Assembly (NCBI GenBank): GCA_018399635.1
Contig: JAGYOH010000012.1
Span: 1-64,000 of the forward strand
Length of the DNA stretch: 64,000 nt
Source: Clostridia bacterium
GTDB lineage: Bacteria; Bacillota; Clostridia; Peptostreptococcales; Acidaminobacteraceae
Direction of reading: 5' to 3'
A program made the translations under genes and the position numbers. Shown here one piece after another: positions 51,460-59,750 of the stretch; within the stretch, counting starts at the first letter, position 1, and the number at the start of each line of letters is the position of its first letter. The notes beneath the pieces are model-generated. The model was not told the DNA's origin and did not search any database. It saw only the letters and a list, made by a program, of their open reading frames with translations.

Positions 51460-51501
51460 AAGAGTCTACTTTTTCACTTAGTAGACTCTTTTTTTTTTTT
51501 T
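51460..51501. terminator. Terminator of rpmB, usable from both sides
   Basis: Perfect 11-bp stem AAGAGTCTACT/AGTAGACTCTT with a 9-base loop, followed by a T11 tract on the plus strand. On the minus strand the same stem is followed by TTTTATA, so it can also end thiN transcripts. Confidence 0.9.
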
Positions 51502-51507
51502 GTTTTT

Positions 51508-52137
51508 TCAGGCGTCCCCGGAGGTGATCACCACGATGAAGGTCCCCTCCCGGGAGGTGACGGTTCCTCTGTCTTCAAGGATTTCATTGCTGAGGGTCAG
51601 GGAGGTGGGACAGGCCACCGCCACATCCACAAGGGGATACTTGACCCCGCTGATGGTGAGTCCCTTGACGGTCGTCAGAGGAATCAGGGAGATGACCGCT
51701 CCTTCAAGGCCTTCAAAAACCATTTCTCTTCTCCCGACGAAGGCCCGGTTGCTTTCATCCAGCATCTGGATATTGAGATGGGCGTACTTGATCAAGAGAC
51801 CGAAATTCACCAGGGTGTGGTCCCAGCGGGAGCCATAGAAGCCCACCATGTGGATGGTTTCATAGCCGGCCTCTTCAATCGTCATAAGAGCCAGCTCCGA
51901 ATCGCTTTCATTCTTTTCCCTGGGATAGGTCTTGATCGGGGTGTCCTTGTAGGCCGCCAGGAGCTGCTCCGGGGCGCTGTCCAGATCCCCGACGATGAGA
52001 TCCGGCTCCAGACCCAGTGGCAAAAGGTGGCGGATCCCCCCGTCGACACAGAGCACCAGATCGTAGTCCTCCTCGAGTTGCAATTTCAACTTTTCATAGT
52101 CCCTGATTTCGGCGGCGCCGAAAACCAGGGCCTTCAC
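51508..52137 (-). CDS. thiN: Thiamine diphosphokinase
   Basis: Converts thiamine to thiamine diphosphate with ATP. 209 residues: DLVLCVDGGIRHLLPLG, PDLIVGDLDSAP, YPREKNESDSELAL and GFYGSRWDHTLVNFGLL are the four family motifs. It overlaps the end of rpe by 4 bases and is the last gene of the long gmk-to-thiN run. Confidence 0.95.
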   Translation of the reverse strand: MKALVFGAAEIRDYEKLKLQLEEDYDLVLCVDGGIRHLLPLGLEPDLIVGDLDSAPEQLLAAYKDTPIKTYPREKNESDSELALMTIEEAGYETIHMVGFYGSRWDHTLVNFGLLIKYAHLNIQMLDESNRAFVGRREMVFEGLEGAVISLIPLTTVKGLTISGVKYPLVDVAVACPTSLTLSNEILEDRGTVTSREGTFIVVITSGDA

Positions 52138-52784
52138 AAGCCCACCCTGAGGGCCGAAATGGCGGCCCGGTAGTCCTCTTTCCCAAAAATCGCACTGCCG
52201 GCGACCAGGACCTCGGCGCCGCTTTCAATGAGGAGGGCGGCATTTTCCGGCACCACGCCGCCATCCACGGCGATTTTGAAATCCCAGCCCGATTTTTCCT
52301 TCAGGACCTTCAGGGCGATGATTTTGTCAAGGGTGTAATCAATGAACCGCTGTCCGCCGAAACCCGGGTTGACTGACATGATGAGGACCAGGTCCAGGCG
52401 CGGCAGCAGATGTTCGATGGTTGAAACCGGCGTCGCGGGATTCAGGGAGATGCCGGCATCCAGGCCCAGCTCCTTGATGGCGGTGATGGACCGGTCAAGA
52501 TGAAGTCCGGTCTCCTGATGGATGGTGATGCCGTCGACCCCCGCCCTGGCAAAGTCCTCAAAGTGGTCGTCAGGATTCATCACCATGAGATGGGCGTCGA
52601 AATAAAGGCCGCTTTTTGACCGGATGCTCTTCACCACAGGGGCGCCGAAGGTGAGATTGGGGACGAAATGACCGTCCATGATATCCAGGTGTATCCAGTC
52701 GGCCCCGGCTTTTTCCACGGCTTCAAGCTCTTCACCGAGACGTGAAAAATCCGCCGACAGGATGGAAGGCGCTATGTTGACCAT
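52134..52784 (-). CDS. rpe: Ribulose-phosphate 3-epimerase
   Basis: Pentose phosphate enzyme interconverting ribulose 5-phosphate and xylulose 5-phosphate; TIM barrel. 216 residues: IAPSILSADFSRLGEEL, WIHLDIMDGHFVPNLTFG, FDAHLMVMNPD, MSVNPGFGGQRFID and AVDGGVVPENA carry the catalytic Asp/His residues. AAGGAG before ATG. rsgA-rpe-thiN is conserved. Confidence 0.97.
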   Translation of the reverse strand: MVNIAPSILSADFSRLGEELEAVEKAGADWIHLDIMDGHFVPNLTFGAPVVKSIRSKSGLYFDAHLMVMNPDDHFEDFARAGVDGITIHQETGLHLDRSITAIKELGLDAGISLNPATPVSTIEHLLPRLDLVLIMSVNPGFGGQRFIDYTLDKIIALKVLKEKSGWDFKIAVDGGVVPENAALLIESGAEVLVAGSAIFGKEDYRAAISALRVGL

Positions 52785-53669
52785 TCAGTATCTCTCCTTC
52801 TGTTTTTTCAGTTCTTCATAGAGGTAGGCATAAGAGCCGTACCGGCTCCTTGAGATCCGATGCTCCGCGACGGCGGTCTTCACCCCGCAGTCGGTCTCGC
52901 TGATATGGCTGCAGTCTCTGTAGCGGCAGTTCTCTGAGGCCTCCTGGAATTCCGGATAATAATCCTTGAGGGCTTCCTTGGGGATATCGAGGATTTCCAG
53001 GGAACTGAATCCCGGGGTGTCGAGGACATAGCCTCCTGAGGGCAGTTCGATCAACTCTGAATGGCGGGTGGTGTGCCGGCCCCGGCCGATCCTGCCGCTC
53101 ACCTCTCCCACCTTCAACTCGAGTCCCGGCTTCAAGGCGTTGGTGATGGAGGACTTGCCCACCCCGCTGGGGCCGGCGAAGACATTGACCTTGTCCTTGA
53201 GAACCTTTTTCAGGGCCTCGATGCCGGTGTTCTCCTTCACACTGACAAAAATCACGTCGAAACCCGTGGCTTCATAGTCCCTGCGGACCTTTTCAAGGGC
53301 TTCGGCAGTGACCAGTTCGATTTTATTGAGCAGCACCACCGGGGTGACGCCATGATACTGGCCCAGAACCAGCAGTTTGTCCATGAGAATGAAATTGGGG
53401 CTGGGACTGGCCATGGACATGGTGACGACCACCTGTTCCACGTTGGCCACCTCCGGCCGCTTCAGCTGGGAAAAGCGGGGCAGGATCTTCTGGATATGGG
53501 CCTGGGCCTCCTCTTCGGAGATCACGTCGATTTCAACGCGGTCACCCACTAAAGGCTTGATCTTTTCGTTGCGGAAAAGACCCCGTGCCCGGGTGGCGTA
53601 GATTCTGGATCCCACCTCCACGTAGTAGAAGCCGCCGATCCCCTTGAGGATGATGCCGGTCAGGCGCAT
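52785..53669 (-). CDS. rsgA: Small ribosomal subunit biogenesis GTPase RsgA
   Basis: Circularly permuted GTPase that checks the 30S decoding centre. 294 residues: OB fold, G4 VLLNKIEL near 113, G1 GPSGVGKSSITNAL near 165, GRHTTRHSEL, G3 DTPGFSSLEI near 215, and a C-terminal zinc knuckle CRYRDCSHISETDCGVK. ATG 53669 overlaps the prkC stop as TGATG; GTG 53672 is an alternative. Confidence 0.96.
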   Translation of the reverse strand: MRLTGIILKGIGGFYYVEVGSRIYATRARGLFRNEKIKPLVGDRVEIDVISEEEAQAHIQKILPRFSQLKRPEVANVEQVVVTMSMASPSPNFILMDKLLVLGQYHGVTPVVLLNKIELVTAEALEKVRRDYEATGFDVIFVSVKENTGIEALKKVLKDKVNVFAGPSGVGKSSITNALKPGLELKVGEVSGRIGRGRHTTRHSELIELPSGGYVLDTPGFSSLEILDIPKEALKDYYPEFQEASENCRYRDCSHISETDCGVKTAVAEHRISRSRYGSYAYLYEELKKQKERY

Positions 53670-55570
53670 CACTCGAACCGCTCGTTCAAGGTGTTGAAGA
53701 GCACCTCGCCATAGTAGATGTTGATGGTGACGTCCCCCTGGCCGCTGAGTTCCACCACAAAGCTCTCTTCGGCCTTGGTGTGGGTCTCGGCGTAAACGAT
53801 CTGGGCCTCGCCCTCCTCGTTGACCATTTCAATGGTCACCACGGCTTCATCTTCAGTGAAATATTCGGTGTAGAATTTATAGGCTCTCGTGGCCAGTCTG
53901 GGACCGTTGCTGATGGTCACTTCAACCACGTCTCCGGGATACACGATGGTTCCCTGGGAGATGCTCTGGGTGGCGACGGTGTCCACGGGGAAGTCCGAGT
54001 ATTCATAGCCCGTCAGAGCCAGCTGGATCTCGTTGCCGTCGAGCCGACTAAGGGCCTCCTCGTAGGTCAGCCCCGTAATGGTGGGCATGATGTATTCCTG
54101 GGCGGACGACCCCTGGGAAACCACCAGCTTGATGGCTTCACCCACTTCGATGAGTTCGCCCCCTGCAGGGTCCTGGGAGAGAATGTAGCCCCTGGGAAGT
54201 TCATTGACCACGTATGCCACGGAATCCACATTGAGTTCCTTGTTTTCCAGAATGATCTGGGCCTCGGAAAGCTCCTTCTGAAGCAGATTGGGGACCTCTA
54301 CGAGATTCTGCCCCTTGCTGACCACCACCTTGATGGTGAAACCCTCCTTGAGGATGGTGCCGGCGACCTCGGATTGCTCCATGACGCGGCCGGCTTCGAT
54401 GACATTGGAGAACCGGGTCCCCTCCTCCTCGATATAGAGCCCGAGGGCGTTGAGTTCATCCCGGGCCTCTTCAAAGGGCATTTCAATGAGATTCGGCACC
54501 TCCACCTCCTGAATGGCGAACTTGTCCCTGAGAATATTGAAACCGATCAAGCTGAAAATCAGCAGGGAGGCCAGAAATGCCAGGAGAATCACGGTGACCA
54601 GGGTGAGTCGGCTGCCCTTTTCGGCACCCCCCTTGGTTTTCTTTTTCGTTTTAAGCTTCTTGCTCATGGCATCGATCTCCTGATAATTCGGCAGCACCAT
54701 GGTCGCATAGTCATAGTCCTCGCTGTTTTCATAATTGAAGGTCTCGGCTGGATTGCTTCTCAGACGGTTCAAATCCACCATCATTTCATTGATATTCTGA
54801 TATCTGGAATCGGGATTCTTCATCATCGCCTTGAGGATCACTTCCTCGAGGCCCTCCGACAAGGCCTTGTTGTAGGTCGTCGGCGGCACCACCTGTTCCC
54901 GCATGTGCTTCAGGGCGATGGTCACGGCGTTTTCCCCGACAAAGGGCAGGCGGCCGGTGGCCATTTCGTACATCACCACACCCAGGGAGTAGATGTCGGA
55001 CCGGTGGTCGATGACGGAACCCTTGGATTGCTCCGGTGAGGCGTACTGGACGCTTCCCATGACTTCGTTGGAATGGACGATGGTGGAGGAGGTCATGGCC
55101 TTGGCAATGCCGAAATCCGCCACCTTGGCCACCTGCTCCCTTGAAATCATGATGTTCTGGGATTTGATGTCCCGGTGAATGATCTGATGCTGATGGGCGT
55201 GGTCCAGGGCGCTGGCGATCTGCATGGAAAGCCGGATGATTTCGCTTTCTTCGAGGGCCTCCCCCTTTTCCCTGACCAGGGATTTGAGGGTCTTGCCGTC
55301 CACGTATTCCATCACGATGTAGCGCAGATCCTCCTCGATCCCCACATCGAAGATATTGACGATGTTGGGATGGTTCAGACCGGCGGCGGAGGTGGACTCC
55401 GCATCGAATTTCTTGATGAAATCCGGATCGGAATTGAATTCGCTCTTGAGGATTTTCACCGCGACATGGCGTTTAAGCACTTGACAACGGGCTTTATAAA
55501 CATCGGACATGCCGCCATCTCCGATTTTTTCAATCAGTTCATACCGATTCCCTAAAATCGTACCTTTCAT
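53669..55570 (-). CDS. prkC: PASTA-domain Ser/Thr protein kinase PrkC
   Basis: Membrane kinase sensing muropeptides or lipid II and signalling to growth and wall synthesis. 633 residues: kinase domain 1-270 with GDGGMSDVYKA, HRDIKSQNIM near 131 and DFGIAKA near 151; a charged linker, one membrane helix about 325-350, then three extracellular PASTA repeats (EVPNLIEMPFEEARDEL, VEVPNLLQKELSEAQ, IMPTITGLTYEEALSRL), and a C-terminal extra domain. AAAGGAG before ATG. Its phosphatase stp is 13 bases upstream. Confidence 0.97.
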   Translation of the reverse strand: MKGTILGNRYELIEKIGDGGMSDVYKARCQVLKRHVAVKILKSEFNSDPDFIKKFDAESTSAAGLNHPNIVNIFDVGIEEDLRYIVMEYVDGKTLKSLVREKGEALEESEIIRLSMQIASALDHAHQHQIIHRDIKSQNIMISREQVAKVADFGIAKAMTSSTIVHSNEVMGSVQYASPEQSKGSVIDHRSDIYSLGVVMYEMATGRLPFVGENAVTIALKHMREQVVPPTTYNKALSEGLEEVILKAMMKNPDSRYQNINEMMVDLNRLRSNPAETFNYENSEDYDYATMVLPNYQEIDAMSKKLKTKKKTKGGAEKGSRLTLVTVILLAFLASLLIFSLIGFNILRDKFAIQEVEVPNLIEMPFEEARDELNALGLYIEEEGTRFSNVIEAGRVMEQSEVAGTILKEGFTIKVVVSKGQNLVEVPNLLQKELSEAQIILENKELNVDSVAYVVNELPRGYILSQDPAGGELIEVGEAIKLVVSQGSSAQEYIMPTITGLTYEEALSRLDGNEIQLALTGYEYSDFPVDTVATQSISQGTIVYPGDVVEVTISNGPRLATRAYKFYTEYFTEDEAVVTIEMVNEEGEAQIVYAETHTKAEESFVVELSGQGDVTINIYYGEVLFNTLNERFE

Positions 55571-55583
55571 TCAATAGACTCCT

Positions 55584-56294
55584 TTAGTCTTGGAATTTTA
55601 CGATAATCATGCTGATATTGTCTTTGCCGCCGCGACTGTTGGCCAGTTGGATGGCACTTTCGACAATGGCCTTGGGGCGCTTGATGTCCAGGACCATTCT
55701 TTTGAGTTCCACGTCCTCGACGAGGTCATTGAGACCGTCGCTGCACATCAAGAGAAAATCACCGCTGACAAAGGTCTCCTGCATGACATCGGGTTCACAA
55801 AGCTCCTTGGTGCCCAGGGCCTTGGTCAGCAGATGCTTCTTGGGATGATGCTGCATCTCCTCAAGGGTAAGACTCCCTTTGCGGTAAAGCTCATAAACGA
55901 GGGTGTGGTCCCGGGTGAGCTGCTTGAGACCCTCTGCGTTGATCTTGTAGGCCCTGGTATCACCGACATGAATGAAGTAAACGGCATCCCCCCGGACCAT
56001 GGCGGCCGTCAGGGTGGTTCCCATGCCCTGATAGTCCTCATTGGCCATGGCGGCGGTGTACACCGCCTGATTGGCCGCATCGAAGGCACTGATCAGACAG
56101 GTGGGCCGGGCCGGGTCCTTCTGATCAATATTGGCGATGAATTCCCTGGCCGCCATCTTGGAAGCGATTTCTCCGGCCTTGTGCCCCCCCATGCCGTCGG
56201 CGATGATGAAAATCCCGCTTTTTTCATGGTAGACCACATAGTCTTCATTCTTTTCCCGCTTGTTGCCGATGTCTGATCTCAAATAGTATTCCAC
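55584..56294 (-). CDS. stp: PP2C-family protein phosphatase Stp (PrpC)
   Basis: Mn-dependent Ser/Thr phosphatase that opposes PrkC. 236 residues: SDIGNKREKNEDY, ADGMGGHKAGEIAS, GTTLTAAMV, HVGDTRAYKI, LMCSDGLNDLV and GGKDNISMIIV cover the metal-binding aspartates. Start is GTG at 56294 with GAGAGGG upstream. Confidence 0.95.
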   Translation of the reverse strand: MEYYLRSDIGNKREKNEDYVVYHEKSGIFIIADGMGGHKAGEIASKMAAREFIANIDQKDPARPTCLISAFDAANQAVYTAAMANEDYQGMGTTLTAAMVRGDAVYFIHVGDTRAYKINAEGLKQLTRDHTLVYELYRKGSLTLEEMQHHPKKHLLTKALGTKELCEPDVMQETFVSGDFLLMCSDGLNDLVEDVELKRMVLDIKRPKAIVESAIQLANSRGGKDNISMIIVKFQD

Positions 56295-56306
56295 GAAAGT
56301 CCCTCT

Positions 56307-57662
56307 CTATCGGTTGCGTTTGAGCCGGCAGGCAAAAAAGCCGTCCATGCCATGAGCACAGGGGGTGACCAAGAGCATGCCGTCACTCGTCAAACCTTCA
56401 TCAATTTCTCTGATCGGATCCAAGACAAAGTTCTCATGGGTCTGTAAAAATTCTTCGATGACCCCCTGATTCTCCATGACCTCGAGGGTACAGGTGCTGT
56501 AAAGGATTACACCGCCTATTTTAACATATCTGGCCGCGTTATTGATCATATTCCGCTGAATTTTTCTTAAAGACAGGATATCGCCGGGTTGGCGGTTCCA
56601 CTTGATGTCCCCTTTGCGCTGTATGATGCCGAGTCCGGAACAGGGGGCGTCGAGCAGAATCTTGTCAAAGGCATCGTCACTCTCCGGATCATGCACCGTG
56701 GCGTCTCCGATTTCGGTCCGGATGTTTTCAAGACCCAGGCGGCGGATGTTTTCCCGGATTTTTTCAAGCTTGCCCCGGGAGATGTCCCGGGCGACGACAA
56801 GCCCCTCTCCCTTCATCAGTTCTGAGAGATGGGTGGTTTTCGACCCCGGGGCCCCGCACATGTCCAGGACCCTTTCATGAGGCTTGGGGTCGAGGAGCGG
56901 CGCAATCAGAATGCTGCTCAGACTCTGAACAGTAAAAAGGCCCTCCTCGAAGGCCCGGGTCCTGACCAGCAATGCCATGTCCTCCGCCTCCACCAGGAGG
57001 GCCTGGGGACTCAAAGCCACAAGTTCGGTTTTCACCCCCTGGGATACCAGGGTTCTGACGAGTGCCTCCCGGCCGGTCTTGAGGATGTTCACCCGGATGT
57101 AGAGCCGGGGCGGGGTATTGTTGAAGGCCGCCATCCTTTTGGTGTTTTCAAGACCGAAATCCCTGATCCAGTGCGCCAGGAGCCATTCGGGATGGGAAAA
57201 CCTGATGCTGAGATCCCCGGGTGTGTCCGTGAGGCCGGCTTCAAATTCCGCCGTGATGGCCAGGCGGTTCTTGGACAGGTTCCGTAAAACACCATTGGCG
57301 AATTTCACCAGGGAGGGATTGGACTTCTTCATCAGCCGCTGGGTCTCGTTCACCGTGGCGTAGTCGGGTATGTGGTCCATGAAGAGGATTTCATAGAGTC
57401 CCAGGCGGAGAATGTTCCTGTCCGTTTCTCTGAGCTTCCTGAGCTTGATTTTTGAAATCTTTGACAGGATGCCGTCGAGATAACTCAGATTCTCCACCAC
57501 CCCCCTGACCGTGCGGGTGATGTAGGGCCTTTGTTCAGTCGTGGTCTCCTTGAGGGCCGTTTCCAGGGCGTCCTTCATGAAGACCTTTTTATGGGTAATA
57601 GCCGTCAAGGTTTTGACGGCTATTCTTCTCGGATTGAGGGTGGCCACTTTACCGCCTGGCAT
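56307..57662 (-). CDS. rsmB: 16S rRNA (cytosine(967)-C5)-methyltransferase RsmB
   Basis: Methylates C967. 451 residues: N-terminal NusB-like helical domain, then a Rossmann methyltransferase with LDMCGAPGSKTTHLSELM, LLDAPCSGLGIIQ (Cys) and YSTCTLEVMENQG (catalytic Cys), ending DGFFACRL. Start is either ATG 57662 or GTG 57647; the ribosome binding sites are weak for both and the family N-terminus (NPRRIAVKTL) fits either. Overlaps the end of the YugP-like gene. Confidence 0.94.
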   Translation of the reverse strand: MPGGKVATLNPRRIAVKTLTAITHKKVFMKDALETALKETTTEQRPYITRTVRGVVENLSYLDGILSKISKIKLRKLRETDRNILRLGLYEILFMDHIPDYATVNETQRLMKKSNPSLVKFANGVLRNLSKNRLAITAEFEAGLTDTPGDLSIRFSHPEWLLAHWIRDFGLENTKRMAAFNNTPPRLYIRVNILKTGREALVRTLVSQGVKTELVALSPQALLVEAEDMALLVRTRAFEEGLFTVQSLSSILIAPLLDPKPHERVLDMCGAPGSKTTHLSELMKGEGLVVARDISRGKLEKIRENIRRLGLENIRTEIGDATVHDPESDDAFDKILLDAPCSGLGIIQRKGDIKWNRQPGDILSLRKIQRNMINNAARYVKIGGVILYSTCTLEVMENQGVIEEFLQTHENFVLDPIREIDEGLTSDGMLLVTPCAHGMDGFFACRLKRNR

Positions 57663-58335
57663 TTCTTAAAAGGATGAACCGGAACAACTGTGCGGCGGAT
57701 ACCGCCGCCGCCGCCACATAGGTCATGGCCGCCGCCTTGAGGACCTCGTTGGACCCTCTGAGATCCTGCTCTCCCACCAGGGCCATGCCGTTGAGATTGT
57801 CGATGGCCCTCAGGCTCGCATTGAATTCCACCGGCAGGGTGACGATCTGGAACAAGAGGGCCAGTGAAAAGAAAAGGATTCCAAGATCAACCAGTTGAAG
57901 GATATTGAAGATGAACCCCATGAAAATCAAGAAGATCATGTACTTGGATCCGAACTGGGCCACCGGGGCCAGCAGGCTCCGAAAGGCGAGGGGGGCATAG
58001 CCCTCGGCGTGCTGCAGGGCATGGCCCACCTCATGGGCGCCGACACTGCTCGAAGCCACGCTCCGGCCGCTGTAGACGGCTTCAGACAAGCGCACCGTCC
58101 GGGTCCGCGGATCATAGTGGTCCGACAGATGACCCCCCACCTTTTCGATGGGAATATCGTACAGCCCGTGGGCGTCGAGAATCTTCCTCGCCGTCTCATA
58201 ACCGCTGAGATTTTTTGAATTGGGAACTCTGAGGTACTTGTTGAAGGTCTTGTTCACCCTGGACTGGGCAACCATGGCAAAGATGATCATGGGAACCAGT
58301 ATGATGAATCCCAGACTGCTACCGCCGATAAACAT
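57649..58335 (-). CDS. yugP: Zinc metallopeptidase, YugP family (DUF2268-like membrane neutral peptidase 2)
   Basis: 228-residue membrane protein of the neutral zinc metallopeptidase 2 family. An N-terminal membrane segment is followed by SVGAHEVGHALQHAEGY, whose HEVGH is the zinc/Glu motif; two or three hydrophobic segments follow (FLIFMGFIFNILQLVDLGIL in part) and another near the C-terminus. Substrate unknown. TAGGAGAG precedes ATG. Position between fmt and rsmB is typical in Clostridia. Confidence 0.92.
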   Translation of the reverse strand: MFIGGSSLGFIILVPMIIFAMVAQSRVNKTFNKYLRVPNSKNLSGYETARKILDAHGLYDIPIEKVGGHLSDHYDPRTRTVRLSEAVYSGRSVASSSVGAHEVGHALQHAEGYAPLAFRSLLAPVAQFGSKYMIFLIFMGFIFNILQLVDLGILFFSLALLFQIVTLPVEFNASLRAIDNLNGMALVGEQDLRGSNEVLKAAAMTYVAAAAVSAAQLFRFILLRNARR

Positions 58336-58339
58336 GACA

Positions 58340-59266
58340 TCACTCTCCTAACTTCATATTTTCTCTGATCGTGTGGTGGCCCTGGATAAACTCGGAAACC
58401 GCCATGGGCCTTCCTGAAGGCAGTTGAAGGCGCTTGATCAGGAGGACATTCTCCTGGCAGGCCACCTCGATCCCCGCCTTGGAAACCCTTGTCACCCGGC
58501 CGGGCTCTCCCGGTTCCCCGGCGACAAGACACTCTCCTTCGAGGATTTTGAGCCTTTCTCCCGCCACCGTGGTATGGGCGACGGGCCAGGGGTAGTAACC
58601 CCGGATCCTGTTCACCACCGCAGTGGCCGGCTGATTGAAATCGATTCTGGCCATGTCCCTGGTAATCAAGGGGGCGTAGGAGGCCAGGCCTTCCTCCTGG
58701 GGGACGGGTTGGATTTCCCCGATTCCCTCCAGGGTCTTCTGGAGCACCAGGGCGCTTTTTTCCTTGAGCAGGTCGTGGAGGTCTCCGGCGTTCATCGCCG
58801 GGGGGATGGCCACGGTTTCCTTGAGGAGGATGTCTCCGGTATCCAGGCCCTCATTCATCTGCATGGTGGTCACACCGGTCTCTTCAAAGCCCCGCACGAT
58901 GGCGGTCTGGATGGGACTCGCCCCGCGAAGAGCCGGCAAGAGACTGGCATGGACGTTGATCGCCCCCAGGGGGGCCGCCTTTAGTATCTGACGCGGAAGG
59001 AGATTGCCGTAGGCGATGACCACGATGACCTCGGGCTCAAGCCCCCTGATCGTCTCCAGAATCCCCTCCTCCCCGAGGGTCTCAGGCTGATGGACCGGGA
59101 TTCCCCGGTCGGTGACAAAGGCCTTGACCGGCGGGGGGGAAAGTTTTTTACCCCGGCCCTTTTTCCGGTCCGGTTGAGTAAATACCCCGACCACCTCATG
59201 ATGATTCAAAAGATAGTCAAGGGCGGGCAGGGAAAATTCCGGCGTTCCCATAAAAAGCACCCGCAT
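58340..59266 (-). CDS. fmt: Methionyl-tRNA formyltransferase
   Basis: Formylates initiator Met-tRNA. 308 residues: MRVLFMGTPEFSLPALDYL start, AYGNLLPRQIL, INVHASLLPALRGASPI (catalytic Asn and His) and MNEGLDTGDIL (Asp), then a C-terminal OB-like domain. ATG at 59266 has GGAGGA 8 bases upstream and overlaps the def stop region; the frame extends nine codons farther. def-fmt pairing supports the call. Confidence 0.96.
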   Translation of the reverse strand: MRVLFMGTPEFSLPALDYLLNHHEVVGVFTQPDRKKGRGKKLSPPPVKAFVTDRGIPVHQPETLGEEGILETIRGLEPEVIVVIAYGNLLPRQILKAAPLGAINVHASLLPALRGASPIQTAIVRGFEETGVTTMQMNEGLDTGDILLKETVAIPPAMNAGDLHDLLKEKSALVLQKTLEGIGEIQPVPQEEGLASYAPLITRDMARIDFNQPATAVVNRIRGYYPWPVAHTTVAGERLKILEGECLVAGEPGEPGRVTRVSKAGIEVACQENVLLIKRLQLPSGRPMAVSEFIQGHHTIRENMKLGE

Positions 59267-59267
59267 C

Positions 59268-59729
59268 CTAGACTTCCTCCGGCTTTTCTTCAACCTTGTC
59301 GATGAAAAGTATCCCGTTCAAGTGGTCGACTTCATGGCACATGGCCCTGGCCAGCAGGCCTTCTCCCTCGGCCTCGAAAACCTTGCCCTCGAGATCCTGT
59401 GCCCTGAGGGTCACCTTGCAGGGTCTTCTCACGGCACCGGAGGCATCCGGAACGCTCAGGCATCCCTCGATTTCAAATTGTTCCCCTTCTTCATGGATGA
59501 TTTGCGGATTCACATAGACGGTGGCCCCCTTCTCATCATAGAGATCGATGACGATGAGCCGTTTGAGGATTCCGATCTGGGGGGCCGCCAGGCCGATGCC
59601 GTCCTCGGCCACCATGGTCTCGATCATGTCCTCGGCCAGCATCTTCAGTTTTTCATCAAATTTCGTGACGGGCTTGGCAATTTTTCTCAGTACCGGATCC
59701 CCGTCTATTCGCACATTTCTAAGGGCCAT
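59268..59729 (-). CDS. def: Peptide deformylase
   Basis: Removes N-formyl from nascent proteins; Fe/Zn enzyme. 153 residues: motif 1 GIGLAAPQIG near 44, motif 2 EGCLSVPD near 87 (the Cys ligand), motif 3 CHEVDHLNG near 130 (His ligands and Glu). GGAGGTG before ATG. Lies between priA and fmt. Confidence 0.97.
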   Translation of the reverse strand: MALRNVRIDGDPVLRKIAKPVTKFDEKLKMLAEDMIETMVAEDGIGLAAPQIGILKRLIVIDLYDEKGATVYVNPQIIHEEGEQFEIEGCLSVPDASGAVRRPCKVTLRAQDLEGKVFEAEGEGLLARAMCHEVDHLNGILFIDKVEEKPEEV

Positions 59730-59750
59730 TTCATGGCACCTCCTTAATCA

